From: Flavobacterium daejeonense DSM 17708
Lineage (GTDB): Bacteria; Bacteroidota; Bacteroidia; Flavobacteriales; Flavobacteriaceae
Reading direction: 5' to 3'
Length of the DNA stretch: 64,000 nt
Assembly (NCBI RefSeq): GCF_000425425.1
Contig: NZ_AUDK01000005.1
Location: forward strand, 1 to 64,000
Numbering within the stretch: the first letter of the stretch is position 1; each line of letters begins with the position of its first letter. Both the position numbers and the translations under genes were made by a program. Below the pieces are notes generated by a model. That model searched no databases and was not told the DNA's origin. It saw only the letters and a list, made by a program, of their open reading frames with translations. This document shows positions 54,674 through 62,926 of this stretch, piece after piece.

Positions 54674-55156
54674 ATGACTTTCACTGCTATCGATTTTGAA
54701 ACGGCTACGGCTTTCCATCCCTGTTCGGTGGGGATTGTTACGGTTGAAAACGGAATTGTAGTCGATGAGTTTGTAACTTTAATTCAGCCGCCCAATAATT
54801 TGTATTCGCCATTTACCATTCAGGTGCATGGAATTTATCCGAGTGATACCGCAAGGGCTCAAAATTTTCTGGAAGTTTTTCCTGAAATTCAAAAACGACT
54901 TCAAAACCGGGTAGTGGTGGCGCACAACGAAAGTTTTGATCGCAATGTTTTGGTAAAATCAATGGCGTATTACGGATTGGATTATACCGATTTGAATATT
55001 GCTTCCCGTTGGGAATGTACGCTGAAAATTTATAAAGCAAAGGGCATAAAACCTACCAAACTCAGTGATTGTTGCCGGGAGATGCAAATAACATTGAATC
55101 ACCACGAAGCGCTCTCAGATGCCAAAGCCTGCGCGCAATTGTACTTGCTGAAATAA
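54674..55156 (+). CDS. DnaQ-like 3'-5' exonuclease
   Basis: A 160-residue DEDDh exonuclease: the first acidic pair is in FTAIDFETATAFHP (Asp/Glu), the Asp of the second block is in VVAHNESFDRNVL, and the catalytic His-Asp is in HHEALSDAKACAQ. It is short, like a stand-alone proofreading or RNase T-like exonuclease rather than the epsilon subunit of polymerase III. Target (DNA or RNA) is unclear. It follows the putative porin by 10 bp. Confidence 0.9.
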   Translation: MTFTAIDFETATAFHPCSVGIVTVENGIVVDEFVTLIQPPNNLYSPFTIQVHGIYPSDTARAQNFLEVFPEIQKRLQNRVVVAHNESFDRNVLVKSMAYYGLDYTDLNIASRWECTLKIYKAKGIKPTKLSDCCREMQITLNHHEALSDAKACAQLYLLK

Positions 55157-55225
55157 GAATTTTTACATTAAAAGTTTTGGTGTAAGTTTTTTCATTAAAT
55201 TAGTCTGTGAATTTATATCTCGGCT

Positions 55226-56497
55226 ATGAAAGAAGATTTTTTACATTATTTATGGAAATATAAAAAGTGGAATACTCAGGATTTAAAAACCACCACCGGA
55301 GAAAGTATTTGTATTAGTCAGGTGGGGCAGTATTTGCAGCAGGCCGGTCCTGATTTTTTTAATGCCCAAATAACTATTGGTAATCAAAAATGGGCAGGAA
55401 ATGTCGAAATTCACCTAAAATCTTCCGATTGGTATGTGCATCATCACGAGAAAGATGCGGCTTATGAAAATGTGATTTTGCATGTGGTTTGGGAGCATGA
55501 CACCGCTGTTTTCAGAAAAGACAATTCCGAACTTCCTGTTCTGGAACTTAAAAATTTTACGGATGAAGAGGTTTTGCTTAATTATCAAAAACTAAGCATA
55601 CCCAAATCATGGATTTTTTGTGAAAAACAACTTGAAGGATTTGATGACTTTGTGTTGAAAAATTGGCAGGAACGTCTATTTTTTGAGCGCTTAGAACGAA
55701 AATCCAAAGCTATTTACGAATTATTGGGACAAACTAATAACGATTGGGAAGCTGTTCTTTTTTGTATGCTGGCTAAGAATTTTGGGTTGAATACTAATGG
55801 CGCTGTTTTTTTGAAAATTGCCCAGTCAATTCCTTTTTCAGTAATCCGAAAAGAAAGTTTTGAGGTTGAAAATCTGGAAGCGTTGTTGTTTGGAAAAGCA
55901 GCTTTGTTAGCGGGAGAAAAAGAAGATAATTATTTTAAAGATTTGCAATTTCGTTACTTTTATTTGTTGCATAAATACCAGTTGTCATCAGAAACAGAAG
56001 GGCAAGTTCAGTTTTTTAAACATCGTCCGGATAATTTTCCGACCATTCGACTTTCGCAATTGGCGCATTTGTATCATTTACACCAAAATCTATTTACCAA
56101 AATTATTAGTATTACAAATCTTGAAGCGGCCTATGAATTGTTTCATTTAAAGCCTTCGGAATATTGGGAAACGCATTATCAGTTTGATAAAGAAAGCCCG
56201 AAGAAAGTTAAAAAGCTTTCGAAATCTTTTATTAATTTGTTGGTGATTAATACGATTGTTCCAATTCAGTTTGCTTACGCAAAAAGCATTGCTAAGGAAA
56301 TAAGCGAAGATTTGATAGCGATTTTGAGTCAGATTGCTGCTGAGAAAAACAGTATTGTAAATAAGTTTCAGTCTTTTGGTTTAAAGGCAAATAATTCTTT
56401 TGAAAGTCAGTCGTTGTTGCAATTGAAAAATGAATACTGTGCTTATGGAAAATGTCTTCAGTGTGCTATTGGGACGGAGTTGTTGAAGAAAAATTAA
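55226..56497 (+). CDS. DUF2851 family protein
   Basis: A 423-residue protein of a family common in Bacteroidota. It starts KEDFLHYLWKYKKWNTQDLK and has GQYLQQAGPDFFNAQITIGN, WAGNVEIHLKSSDWYVHHHE and a C-terminal zinc-like block CAYGKCLQCAIG. No signal peptide. Function is unknown; the family has been noted beside recombination and cell-wall genes but that is not decisive. It is followed by a PspC-domain gene. Confidence 0.88.
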   Translation: MKEDFLHYLWKYKKWNTQDLKTTTGESICISQVGQYLQQAGPDFFNAQITIGNQKWAGNVEIHLKSSDWYVHHHEKDAAYENVILHVVWEHDTAVFRKDNSELPVLELKNFTDEEVLLNYQKLSIPKSWIFCEKQLEGFDDFVLKNWQERLFFERLERKSKAIYELLGQTNNDWEAVLFCMLAKNFGLNTNGAVFLKIAQSIPFSVIRKESFEVENLEALLFGKAALLAGEKEDNYFKDLQFRYFYLLHKYQLSSETEGQVQFFKHRPDNFPTIRLSQLAHLYHLHQNLFTKIISITNLEAAYELFHLKPSEYWETHYQFDKESPKKVKKLSKSFINLLVINTIVPIQFAYAKSIAKEISEDLIAILSQIAAEKNSIVNKFQSFGLKANNSFESQSLLQLKNEYCAYGKCLQCAIGTELLKKN

Positions 56498-56555
56498 TTT
56501 GATTAAGAAGTGTTATAATTTTGTAATTTTACCCGGTACTAAAAATCGATACCCA

Positions 56556-56783
56556 ATGTCAGCTATTATCAAATTGAAGTTTTTTTTCGAAAAATACGGA
56601 TTTCAGGTTTCTTCGCGTTTAGCCGATAAATTAGGAATGCGGGTTAGCAGTGTTCGCTTGTTTTTTATTTATATTTCGTTTGTTACTGCAGGACTGGGAT
56701 TCGGAATTTATCTGACGCTGGCCTTTTGGATTCGATTGAAAGATTTGATTCGTTCTAAACGAACTTCGGTATTTGATTTGTAA
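56556..56783 (+). CDS. PspC-domain membrane protein
   Basis: A 75-residue protein with a PspC-type region: LADKLGMRVSSVRLFFIYIS followed by a membrane helix (FVTAGLGFGIYLTLAFWI) and a basic tail. Small PspC-domain proteins take part in phage-shock type envelope stress. The frame is open upstream to 56499, but ATG at 56556 fits the conserved start better. Terminator follows. Confidence 0.75.
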   Translation: MSAIIKLKFFFEKYGFQVSSRLADKLGMRVSSVRLFFIYISFVTAGLGFGIYLTLAFWIRLKDLIRSKRTSVFDL

Positions 56784-56796
56784 ATTTTGAGATATT

Positions 56797-56835
56797 AAAA
56801 AGGGATTCTAAAACTGATTTAGAATCCCTTTTTTG
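56797..56835 (+). terminator. Terminator after the PspC gene
   Basis: aaaagggattctaaa and tttagaatccctttttt pair around actga; A/T tracts on both sides, so probably also used by the convergent permease gene. Confidence 0.9.
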
Positions 56836-56853
56836 GTTAGAATAAGTTCTTTG

Positions 56854-58488
56854 TTAGCTCTTTTTATAATTGTATCCATATACAAAAGCATGAATTATAG
56901 AGAACGCCAGAGAGAAATAGAATAGATAAATATCGTCTAAATTAGGATCGTTATGATGAATAAAAGCAATGATAATTAGTATTAATACCATTGCTAATCC
57001 ACTGCCGGCAACTGTTTTTTGATTTTTCAAACTAAATTCGCCTTGGTTTAAGGCGCTGTTTTTCATGCCGTAGAAAAGGTATAAATCAAAACCAATCATC
57101 ATCCAAACAATCAGTCGAATCCAGGTGTCCAGCGGTAAAAATACCATCATGAACAAACAAACTAAGACTCCGGCAATCGGTACAAAAGGGACAAATGGAG
57201 TTCTGAAAGCTCTTGGGGCTTCGGGCATTTTTGTACGCATGATTAAAACTCCCAAACAAACTAAAATGAAGGCAAATAAGGTTCCGATACTGGTCATTTC
57301 TCCCACAACCCGGGCAGGAATAAAGGCAGCAAAAAGACTCACAATAAGCATGAAAAGTAAGTTGTTTTTGGCAGGAGTTCTGAATTTTTCGTGAACTTCT
57401 GAGAAGACTTTTGGTAATAAACCATCTTTACTCATCGAGAAAAAGACGCGGCTTTGTCCCATTAAGAGAACTAAAATTACCGAGGAATAGCCACCCAAAA
57501 TAGCCAATAAAATAGCATTGTTTAGCCAGGGATAAGCCGGGGTAATCATGCCGTTTGCGCCAACAGGACCCATAGCTTCTACGGCAACTGCAACCGGAGC
57601 GATACCGTCTTTTCCTGCAAATGCCTGATAGTTAACCACGCCTGTCATAACGTGTGCAAATAATATATATAGGATGGTACAAATTGCTAATGATAATAAA
57701 ATTCCAATAGGCATGTCTCTTTTTGGATTTTTAGCTTCCTGAGCAGCTGTGGAAACCGCATCAAAACCGATGTAGGCAAAAAAGACGATAGCGGCAGCTC
57801 TGATAATTCCGGAGAAACCAAATTCGCCAAATTTACCGGTGTTTTCAGGAATGTAAGGAGTGTAGTTTTCAGGTCGGATGTATTGCCAGCCAACGGCAAT
57901 AAAAATTAAAACCACAGAAACTTTAAGTAAAACGATAATTCCGTTAATGAAAGCCGATTCTTTAGTCCCTCGGATTAAGATTAAGGACATTAGCATGACA
58001 ATAAAAACTGCCGGAAGATTGATAATTCCTCCTTCAAACGGCGAAAGCATGTAAGCATCACTCAAATGTATACCATAACTGCTTAATAATTTTCCTAAAT
58101 AGCGTGACCAGCTTATGGATACCGTGGCGGCTCCCACGGCATATTCCAGTACTAAATCCCAACCGATAATCCAGGCAATGAATTCGCCCATGGTAGCAAA
58201 TGAATAAGTGTAAGCACTACCGGCTACCGGAATCATCGAAGAAAACTCAGCGTAACACAAACCGGCAAAAACACATCCGAAAGCGGCTATAAGAAAAGAA
58301 ATGGTAATGGCTGGACCGGCATTTAGCGAAGCTGCAAGACCGGTGATTGAAAATAATCCGGCTCCAATGATGGCTCCAATTCCTAAAGCTACTAAGCCGG
58401 GAGCGGTTAATGTTTTCTTTAAGCCTTTTTCAGAATCTTCTGCTTCGGCTAAAAGTTGGTTAAGAGGTTTTCTTTTCCAGATTGACAT
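56854..58488 (-). CDS. APC-family amino-acid permease, CAT-like
   Basis: A 544-residue transporter with about 14 membrane helices. Family blocks are APGLVALGIGAIIGAGLFSITG (helix 1, broken by Gly), CYAEFSSMIPVAGSAYTY and VFFAYIGFDAVSTAAQEAKN, which are those of cationic-amino-acid-transporter-like members of the APC superfamily. Substrate in Flavobacterium is unknown; amino acids such as Lys, Arg or branched-chain are possible. It is a single gene, converging on the PspC gene. Confidence 0.93.
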   Translation of the reverse strand: MSIWKRKPLNQLLAEAEDSEKGLKKTLTAPGLVALGIGAIIGAGLFSITGLAASLNAGPAITISFLIAAFGCVFAGLCYAEFSSMIPVAGSAYTYSFATMGEFIAWIIGWDLVLEYAVGAATVSISWSRYLGKLLSSYGIHLSDAYMLSPFEGGIINLPAVFIVMLMSLILIRGTKESAFINGIIVLLKVSVVLIFIAVGWQYIRPENYTPYIPENTGKFGEFGFSGIIRAAAIVFFAYIGFDAVSTAAQEAKNPKRDMPIGILLSLAICTILYILFAHVMTGVVNYQAFAGKDGIAPVAVAVEAMGPVGANGMITPAYPWLNNAILLAILGGYSSVILVLLMGQSRVFFSMSKDGLLPKVFSEVHEKFRTPAKNNLLFMLIVSLFAAFIPARVVGEMTSIGTLFAFILVCLGVLIMRTKMPEAPRAFRTPFVPFVPIAGVLVCLFMMVFLPLDTWIRLIVWMMIGFDLYLFYGMKNSALNQGEFSLKNQKTVAGSGLAMVLILIIIAFIHHNDPNLDDIYLFYFSLAFSIIHAFVYGYNYKKS

Positions 58489-58633
58489 ATTATTTCTCTG
58501 TTTTTAGATTACGATGTTTCAAAAGTATAGTTTTTTATGAAAAAACAATAATTATGTTTTGGAATTAGAGCAAATCATTAAAAATAGTTATAAATTTAGC
58601 TTTGTGATTGAGTAGTTTTAGTAATCATTTTTT

Positions 58634-59515
58634 ATGAAAAACAGACATTATTTTCAATTTTCCAGAGAGCAGCAAAAGGGAATTCTTTTGTTGTTCTCTG
58701 TCATTATTGTGTTGCAATTGGTCTGTTACTTTGTCGATTTTAGTCCGGTTTCAAAAGAAAATCCGGAAGAACAACAATGGCTTGCACTTGAAACACAAAT
58801 TGATTCGATGGGATTGAATCTAAAAAATAGAAATCCTGAAATTTATCCCTTTAATCCTAATTTTATAACTGATTATAAAGGTTATAAATTAGGAATGTCG
58901 GTAGCTGAAATAGACCGATTATACGCTTTTAGGGAAGAAAATAAATATGTGAATTCGGCAAAGGAATTTCAGGCAGTAACCGGAGTTTCTGATTCTTTAT
59001 TAAATGCAATCTCGCCGTATTTTAAATTTCCGGATTGGGTTAACAACAAACAAACTTCTGAATTAGTTGCTTTTTCGAATACAAAGGCAGCCTATTTTTC
59101 GAAAAAAGAAAAAGTAGTTGTTAAAGACATTAATCAGGCTACTCAGGAAGATTTGATGAAGATTTATGGAGTTGGAGAGGCGCTTTCGATGCGGATTTTG
59201 AAATTTAAGGAAAGTCTTGGAGGTTTTGTTTCTATGGAACAGATGAAAGATGTTTGGGGATTATCTACTGAAGTTGTTGAGCGTCTGAACGTTTCTTTTA
59301 AAGTTGGAGCTGTTTCGGATTTTAAGAAAATCGATGTTAATAATGCTTCTATAAAGGAATTGGCGCAGTTTCCTTACTTTAAATATAGTTTAGCCAGAGA
59401 AATTGTGATGTACAGAAGTATGAATGGGGATATAAAAAATACGGCGGATTTATTAAAAATAAAAGGCATGCCTGTTGAAAATGCAAATATTATAGCCTTA
59501 TATTTGGACTTTTAA
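58634..59515 (+). CDS. Helix-hairpin-helix protein, ComEA-like
   Basis: A 293-residue protein with an N-terminal membrane helix (about 18-32, LLLFSVIIVLQLVCYF) and three helix-hairpin-helix blocks, in order GMSVAEIDRLYAFREENKYV with LLNAISPYF, VVKDINQATQEDLMKIYGVG and IDVNNASIKELAQFPYFKYS. ComEA uses such motifs to bind DNA for uptake, but many Bacteroidota proteins of this shape are of unknown role. It lies 15 bp before the acyl-CoA dehydrogenase gene, which is an unrelated function. Confidence 0.88.
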   Translation: MKNRHYFQFSREQQKGILLLFSVIIVLQLVCYFVDFSPVSKENPEEQQWLALETQIDSMGLNLKNRNPEIYPFNPNFITDYKGYKLGMSVAEIDRLYAFREENKYVNSAKEFQAVTGVSDSLLNAISPYFKFPDWVNNKQTSELVAFSNTKAAYFSKKEKVVVKDINQATQEDLMKIYGVGEALSMRILKFKESLGGFVSMEQMKDVWGLSTEVVERLNVSFKVGAVSDFKKIDVNNASIKELAQFPYFKYSLAREIVMYRSMNGDIKNTADLLKIKGMPVENANIIALYLDF

Positions 59516-59530
59516 AATAAACGATCCGTA

Positions 59531-60676
59531 ATGATGTATTTTGATACTAGTGAAACACAAAATATGATTGCGCAATCCATAAGGGATTTTGCTGAAAAAA
59601 ATATAAGACCTCATATCATGGAGTGGGATGAAGCTCAGGTTTTTCCGGTTCCTTTGTTTAAGCAATTAGGTGAAATGGGATTTATGGGAGTTTTAGTCCC
59701 TGAAGAATTGGGTGGTGCCGGATTGGGGTATCATGAGTATGTTACTATTGTAGAAGAAATTTCTAAAGTGGATCCTTCAATTGGATTGTCAGTTGCGGCA
59801 CATAATTCTTTATGTACGAATCATATTTTGACTTTTGGAAATGAAGAGCAAAAAAAGAGATGGATTCCTAAATTAGCTTCCGGGGAACACATCGGAGCCT
59901 GGGGGTTGACCGAACATAATACCGGATCGGATGCTGCGGGTATGAATACTACGGCTAAAAAAGACGGTGATTATTGGATTGTAAACGGAGCAAAGAATTT
60001 TATAACGCATGCCATTTCCGGAGATATTGCTGTGGTAATTGTTCGTACTGGTGAAAAAGGTGATTCTCGCGGGATGACTGCTTTTGTTTTTGAAAAAGGA
60101 ACGCCGGGCTTTACTTCCGGAAAAAAAGAAAATAAATTAGGAATGCGAGCCAGTGAAACAGCCGAATTGGTTTTTGATAATTGCCGCATTCCGGATGCCA
60201 ATCGATTGGGTGAGGTAGGAGAAGGTTTTGTTCAGGCGATGAAAATTTTGGATGGCGGACGTATTTCAATTGGTGCTTTGTCACTTGGAATTGCAAAAGG
60301 AGCTTATGAAGCAGCTTTGAAATATTCGAAAGAAAGACAACAATTTGGTAAGCCAATTTCAGAATTTCAAGGGGTGTCGTTTAAATTAGTAGATATGGCT
60401 ACTGAAATTGAGGCTTCGGAATTGTTGTTGCACAAAGCGGCTTTCTTGAAAGAACAACATCGTCCGGTAACTACGGCGGGAGCAATGGCTAAGATGTATG
60501 CTTCTGAAATGTGTGTAAAAGTAGCGAATGAAGCAGTGCAGATTCATGGGGGTTATGGTTTTACCAAAGATTTTCCGGTTGAAAAATTTTATCGTGATGC
60601 GAAATTGTGTACCATTGGTGAAGGAACTACTGAGATTCAAAAAGTGGTGATTTCAAGAAATATTTTGAAAGGATAA
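59531..60676 (+). CDS. Acyl-CoA dehydrogenase
   Basis: A 381-residue FAD enzyme that oxidises acyl-CoA thioesters at the alpha-beta bond. The N-terminal helical domain (MIAQSIRDFAEKNIRPHIME), middle beta domain (GAWGLTEHNTGSDAAGMNTT) and C-terminal domain with the catalytic Glu in GEGTTEIQKVVISRNI are complete. Length and the QIHGGYGFTKDFPVEKFYRD block match short-chain or butyryl-type members; the exact chain length is not readable. Start is ATG at 59531 or the adjacent ATG at 59534. Confidence 0.95.
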   Translation: MMYFDTSETQNMIAQSIRDFAEKNIRPHIMEWDEAQVFPVPLFKQLGEMGFMGVLVPEELGGAGLGYHEYVTIVEEISKVDPSIGLSVAAHNSLCTNHILTFGNEEQKKRWIPKLASGEHIGAWGLTEHNTGSDAAGMNTTAKKDGDYWIVNGAKNFITHAISGDIAVVIVRTGEKGDSRGMTAFVFEKGTPGFTSGKKENKLGMRASETAELVFDNCRIPDANRLGEVGEGFVQAMKILDGGRISIGALSLGIAKGAYEAALKYSKERQQFGKPISEFQGVSFKLVDMATEIEASELLLHKAAFLKEQHRPVTTAGAMAKMYASEMCVKVANEAVQIHGGYGFTKDFPVEKFYRDAKLCTIGEGTTEIQKVVISRNILKG

Positions 60677-60771
60677 GAGTGGGGAGTTAGAAGTTGGGAG
60701 TTGGAAGAAAGTCTGTTTTCTTTGTTCTTTTCTCTTTTTTCTACTCAGAAAAATAATTTACAATTAATAAC

Positions 60772-60820
60772 TTGTTATTAATAATTAATTTTATACTTTT
60801 GCAGCCTTAACGAGAGGAGG
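60772..60820 (+). promoter_or_regulatory. rpsU promoter and strong Shine-Dalgarno sequence
   Basis: TTG (60772-60774), a 19-bp spacer and TACTTTTG (60794-60801) fit the phylum promoter consensus exactly. aggagg (60815-60820) lies 10 nt before the rpsU ATG at 60831, one of the few strong Shine-Dalgarno sequences in this window. In Bacteroidota the anti-SD is usually hidden by bS21 and neighbours, so a strong SD on the bS21 message suggests self-regulation. Confidence 0.8.
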
Positions 60821-60830
60821 TGTCAAAATT

Positions 60831-61025
60831 ATGTTAATTATACCAATTAAAGACGGAGAGAATATCGATAGAGCATTAAAGCGATATAAAAGAAAATTTG
60901 ATAAAACTGGAACAGTTCGTCAATTAAGAGCACGTACAGCTTTTATTAAACCGTCTGTTAAAAACAGAATGAAATTCCAAAAAGCGGCTTACATCCAAAG
61001 TTTGAAAGATAGCTTAGAGAGCTAG
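60831..61025 (+). CDS. rpsU: 30S ribosomal protein bS21
   Basis: A 64-residue basic protein: MLIIPIKDGENIDRALKRYK, with the bS21 signature KFDKTGTVRQLRARTAF. It sits on the 30S platform near the 3' end of 16S rRNA and is reported to help cover the anti-Shine-Dalgarno in Bacteroidota. The strong SD upstream is unusual for this phylum. Xer recombinase follows at 61098 with a terminator in between that overlaps its start. Confidence 0.97.
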   Translation: MLIIPIKDGENIDRALKRYKRKFDKTGTVRQLRARTAFIKPSVKNRMKFQKAAYIQSLKDSLES

Positions 61026-61049
61026 TAGTTACTTTTTGAAACAAATAAT

Positions 61050-61097
61050 AACCGTTAGTGGTCAGATTTTTATAAATTTGATGCTAACGGTTTTTTT
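61050..61097 (+). terminator. rpsU terminator
   Basis: aaccgttag (61050-61058) pairs with ctaacggtt (61084-61092), with a 25-nt loop and T-tract to 61097. It ends right at the ATG of the recombinase gene, so some read-through may be intended. Confidence 0.8.
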
Positions 61098-62006
61098 ATG
61101 GCTACAAATTTAGAGGCGTTTACAGATTATTTGCAAAAAGAGAAAAAATATTCTTCTCATACGGTGCGTGCGTATGTGGGTGATGTAATTGAATTTCAGC
61201 AATTTAATTTTTTAAATTTTCAACAGGAGGATTTGGTTGAGGTGCAATATGTTCAAATTCGTTCCTGGTTGGTGTCTTTGGTGGAGTCTGGTTTGTTAAC
61301 TGTTTCTGTGAATAGAAAAGTGGCTTCGTTGAAAGCGTTTTATAAATTTCTTTTAAAAATCAAGCAAATTGAGGTGAGTCCTTTGTTGAAGCACCGGGCG
61401 TTAAAAATTTCAAAGAAAGTTCAGATTCCTTTTTCTGAAAAAGAATTGGAGCGGGTTTTGGAGAATATTCAGCAGGAAGTTGGGTTTGAGGCGGTGAGAG
61501 ATAGGCTTTTGATTGAGTTGTTGTATTCCACGGGGATTAGGCGGTCGGAATTGATTCATTTGAAGTTAAATGCGGTTGATTTTTCTGGCTCAGTTGTTAA
61601 GGTTTTGGGAAAAAGAAATAAAGAGCGTGTGATTCCGGTGTTGGCGATTGTTTTAAAACAAATGCGTTTGTATCTTAAAGAGCGTGAGGGATTGGAGAAG
61701 GTTGAAGATGAAGAATATTTTTTTTTGACGAAGAAGGGGTTAAAATTAAGTGAATCTTTTGTGTATCGATTAATAAATTCTTACTTTAGTAAAGTCTCCG
61801 AAAAGGTAAAAAGAAGTCCGCATATGCTTCGGCATACATTTGCAACTCATTTATTAAATAACGGAGCCGATTTGAATTCAGTTAAAGAGTTGTTAGGGCA
61901 TTCTAGTTTGGCTTCAACGCAGGTTTATACTCATAATAGTTTAATGGAGTTGAAAAAAGTGTATGTTGGTGCGCATCCAAGAGGGAATGATAACTCTAAA
62001 GTTTAA
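61098..62006 (+). CDS. Tyrosine recombinase XerC/XerD
   Basis: A 302-residue site-specific recombinase. The SAM-like N-terminal domain (EAFTDYLQKEKKYSSHTVRA) is followed by the catalytic domain: first Arg in YSTGIRRSELIHLKL, box II HMLRHTFATHLLNNGADLNS, GHSSLASTQVYTH with the nucleophilic Tyr in VYTH. Bacteroidota usually have one or two such proteins for chromosome dimer resolution, and this is the XerC/XerD type. It lies directly before hpf; start ATG is 1 nt after the rpsU terminator tract. Confidence 0.93.
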   Translation: MATNLEAFTDYLQKEKKYSSHTVRAYVGDVIEFQQFNFLNFQQEDLVEVQYVQIRSWLVSLVESGLLTVSVNRKVASLKAFYKFLLKIKQIEVSPLLKHRALKISKKVQIPFSEKELERVLENIQQEVGFEAVRDRLLIELLYSTGIRRSELIHLKLNAVDFSGSVVKVLGKRNKERVIPVLAIVLKQMRLYLKEREGLEKVEDEEYFFLTKKGLKLSESFVYRLINSYFSKVSEKVKRSPHMLRHTFATHLLNNGADLNSVKELLGHSSLASTQVYTHNSLMELKKVYVGAHPRGNDNSKV

Positions 62007-62025
62007 CCATAAAAATATATTGATT

Positions 62026-62328
62026 ATGAAGGTAAATGTTCATGCTGTTAACTTTGCAGTTGATGGAAAACTAATGAATTTCGTTCAGGGAAGAATGGAT
62101 AAGTTGGAAAAATACTATGATAGAGTGGTTTCTTCGGATGTTTATTTGAAGGTTGAGAAGACTAGTGAGAAGGAAAATAAAATTGTAGAGGTTAAAGTTA
62201 ATGTTCCGGGAGATGATTTTCTGGTGAAAAAACAGTGTAAAACCTTTGAAGAGGCGGTGGAGTTGTCTGCGGAATCATTAGAGCGTTTGCTGGTAAAAAG
62301 GAAAGAAAAGATAAGAGCGCATATATAA
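62026..62328 (+). CDS. hpf: Ribosome hibernation promoting factor, short
   Basis: A 100-residue protein of the HPF/RaiA family: MKVNVHAVNFAVDGKLMNFV at the start, then KYYDRVVSSDVYLKVEKTSE and VNVPGDDFLVKKQCKTFEEA. It binds the 30S in stationary phase and causes inactive ribosomes. Short form without the C-terminal extension, so it resembles YfiA or short HPF. The frame is open upstream to 61963, but ATG at 62026 matches the family start. Its own downstream hairpin overlaps the tRNA promoter. Confidence 0.92.
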   Translation: MKVNVHAVNFAVDGKLMNFVQGRMDKLEKYYDRVVSSDVYLKVEKTSEKENKIVEVKVNVPGDDFLVKKQCKTFEEAVELSAESLERLLVKRKEKIRAHI

Positions 62329-62352
62329 TTTAAATTTTTTTCAAAAAATGTT

Positions 62353-62381
62353 TTGATTGAGAGATAAAATCTATACATTTG
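62353..62381 (+). promoter_or_regulatory. Promoter of the tRNA-tuf cluster
   Basis: TTG (62353-62355), 18-bp spacer, TACATTTG (62374-62381). It points at the tRNA genes, and the predicted transcript start falls near 62387, inside the hairpin at 62383-62410. Confidence 0.75.
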
Positions 62382-62382
62382 C

Positions 62383-62410
62383 AGTCCGTTAGAAATAGCG
62401 GACTTTTTTT
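62383..62410 (+). terminator. Short hairpin with T7 tract, hpf terminator
   Basis: agtccg (62383-62388) pairs with cggact (62399-62404), followed by ttttttt. It would end hpf transcripts, while transcripts starting from the promoter above would lack part of the first arm and so escape. Confidence 0.65.
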
Positions 62411-62419
62411 ATTGATAAT

Positions 62420-62493
62420 GCCGATGTAGCTCAGCTGGCTAGAGCAGCTGATTTGTAATCAGCAGGTCGTGGGTTCGAGTCCCTCTATCGGCT
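62420..62493 (+). tRNA. tRNA-Thr(UGU)
   Basis: A 74-nt cloverleaf: acceptor GCCGATG with TATCGGC (one G-U pair), D-arm GTAGCTCAGCTGGCTAGAGC, anticodon loop tttgtaa with TGT at 62454-62456, T-arm GTGGGTTCGAGTCCC. CCA is not encoded. The anticodon stem gctga/tcagc is perfect. Confidence 0.95.
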
Positions 62494-62519
62494 CTTTGAA
62501 AAATGAATGTGTTGATAAA

Positions 62520-62610
62520 GTGATCGGCTTCTTTAGTTCTGAAAAGGGATGAGAAGTTTATTCCGAAATAACGAAGTGAAATCGGGAAGTCCTTCTGTCG
62601 GCTCTTTTGA
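62520..62610. repeat. Degenerate copies of the tRNA-Thr 3' end
   Basis: Two sequences, gatcggcttcttta (about 62523-62534) and aagtccttctgtcggctctttt (62587-62608), resemble the end of the preceding tRNA-Thr (agtccctctatcggctcttt). They look like decayed partial duplications of the tRNA end, possibly left by recombination. Confidence 0.5.
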
Positions 62611-62630
62611 AATATTGAAATTATTGGTTA

Positions 62631-62711
62631 GGGAAGATACTCAAGCGGCCAACGAGGACGGACTGTAAATCCGTTGGGTAACCTTCGCAGGTTCGAATCC
62701 TGCTCTTCCCA
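62631..62711 (+). tRNA. tRNA-Tyr(GUA)
   Basis: An 81-nt cloverleaf with a long variable arm: acceptor GGGAAGA with TCTTCCC, anticodon loop ctgtaaa with GTA at 62665-62667, anticodon stem acgga/tccgt, T-arm GCAGGTTCGAATCCTGC. CCA not encoded. Confidence 0.95.
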
Positions 62712-62800
62712 CAAAAAAAGAAGTTAAGATTTTGGATTTTAGATTTTGGGTTTTTTGAAATCTGAAATTTGAATTCAAAAGTCTAAAATCAGAACTCTCT

Positions 62801-62872
62801 GCCGGTGTAGCTCAGGGGTAGAGTGCTTCCTTGGTAAGGAAGAGGTCACGGGTTCAAATCCCGTCATTGGCT
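62801..62872 (+). tRNA. tRNA-Thr(GGU)
   Basis: A 72-nt cloverleaf: acceptor GCCGGTG with CATTGGC (two G-U pairs), anticodon loop ttggtaa with GGT at 62833-62835, stem cttcc/ggaag, T-arm ACGGGTTCAAATCCCGT. It lies 54 bp before the tuf start and belongs to the same transcript. Confidence 0.95.
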
Positions 62873-62926
62873 CAATTAAGTAGGAAATTGAAATTAATAT
62901 ATAACTAAGATTAAAAATTAAGTAAA

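Noticed and set aside
61963..62025. An upstream extension of hpf by 21 residues
   Set aside because: It overlaps the end of the recombinase gene in another frame and lacks the family start; ATG at 62026 is preferred.
62712..62800. A tRNA-Gly between tRNA-Tyr and the second tRNA-Thr, expected from E. coli
   Set aside because: The 89-bp spacer has no acceptor stem, no GGTTCRA T-loop and no TCC or GCC anticodon arm.
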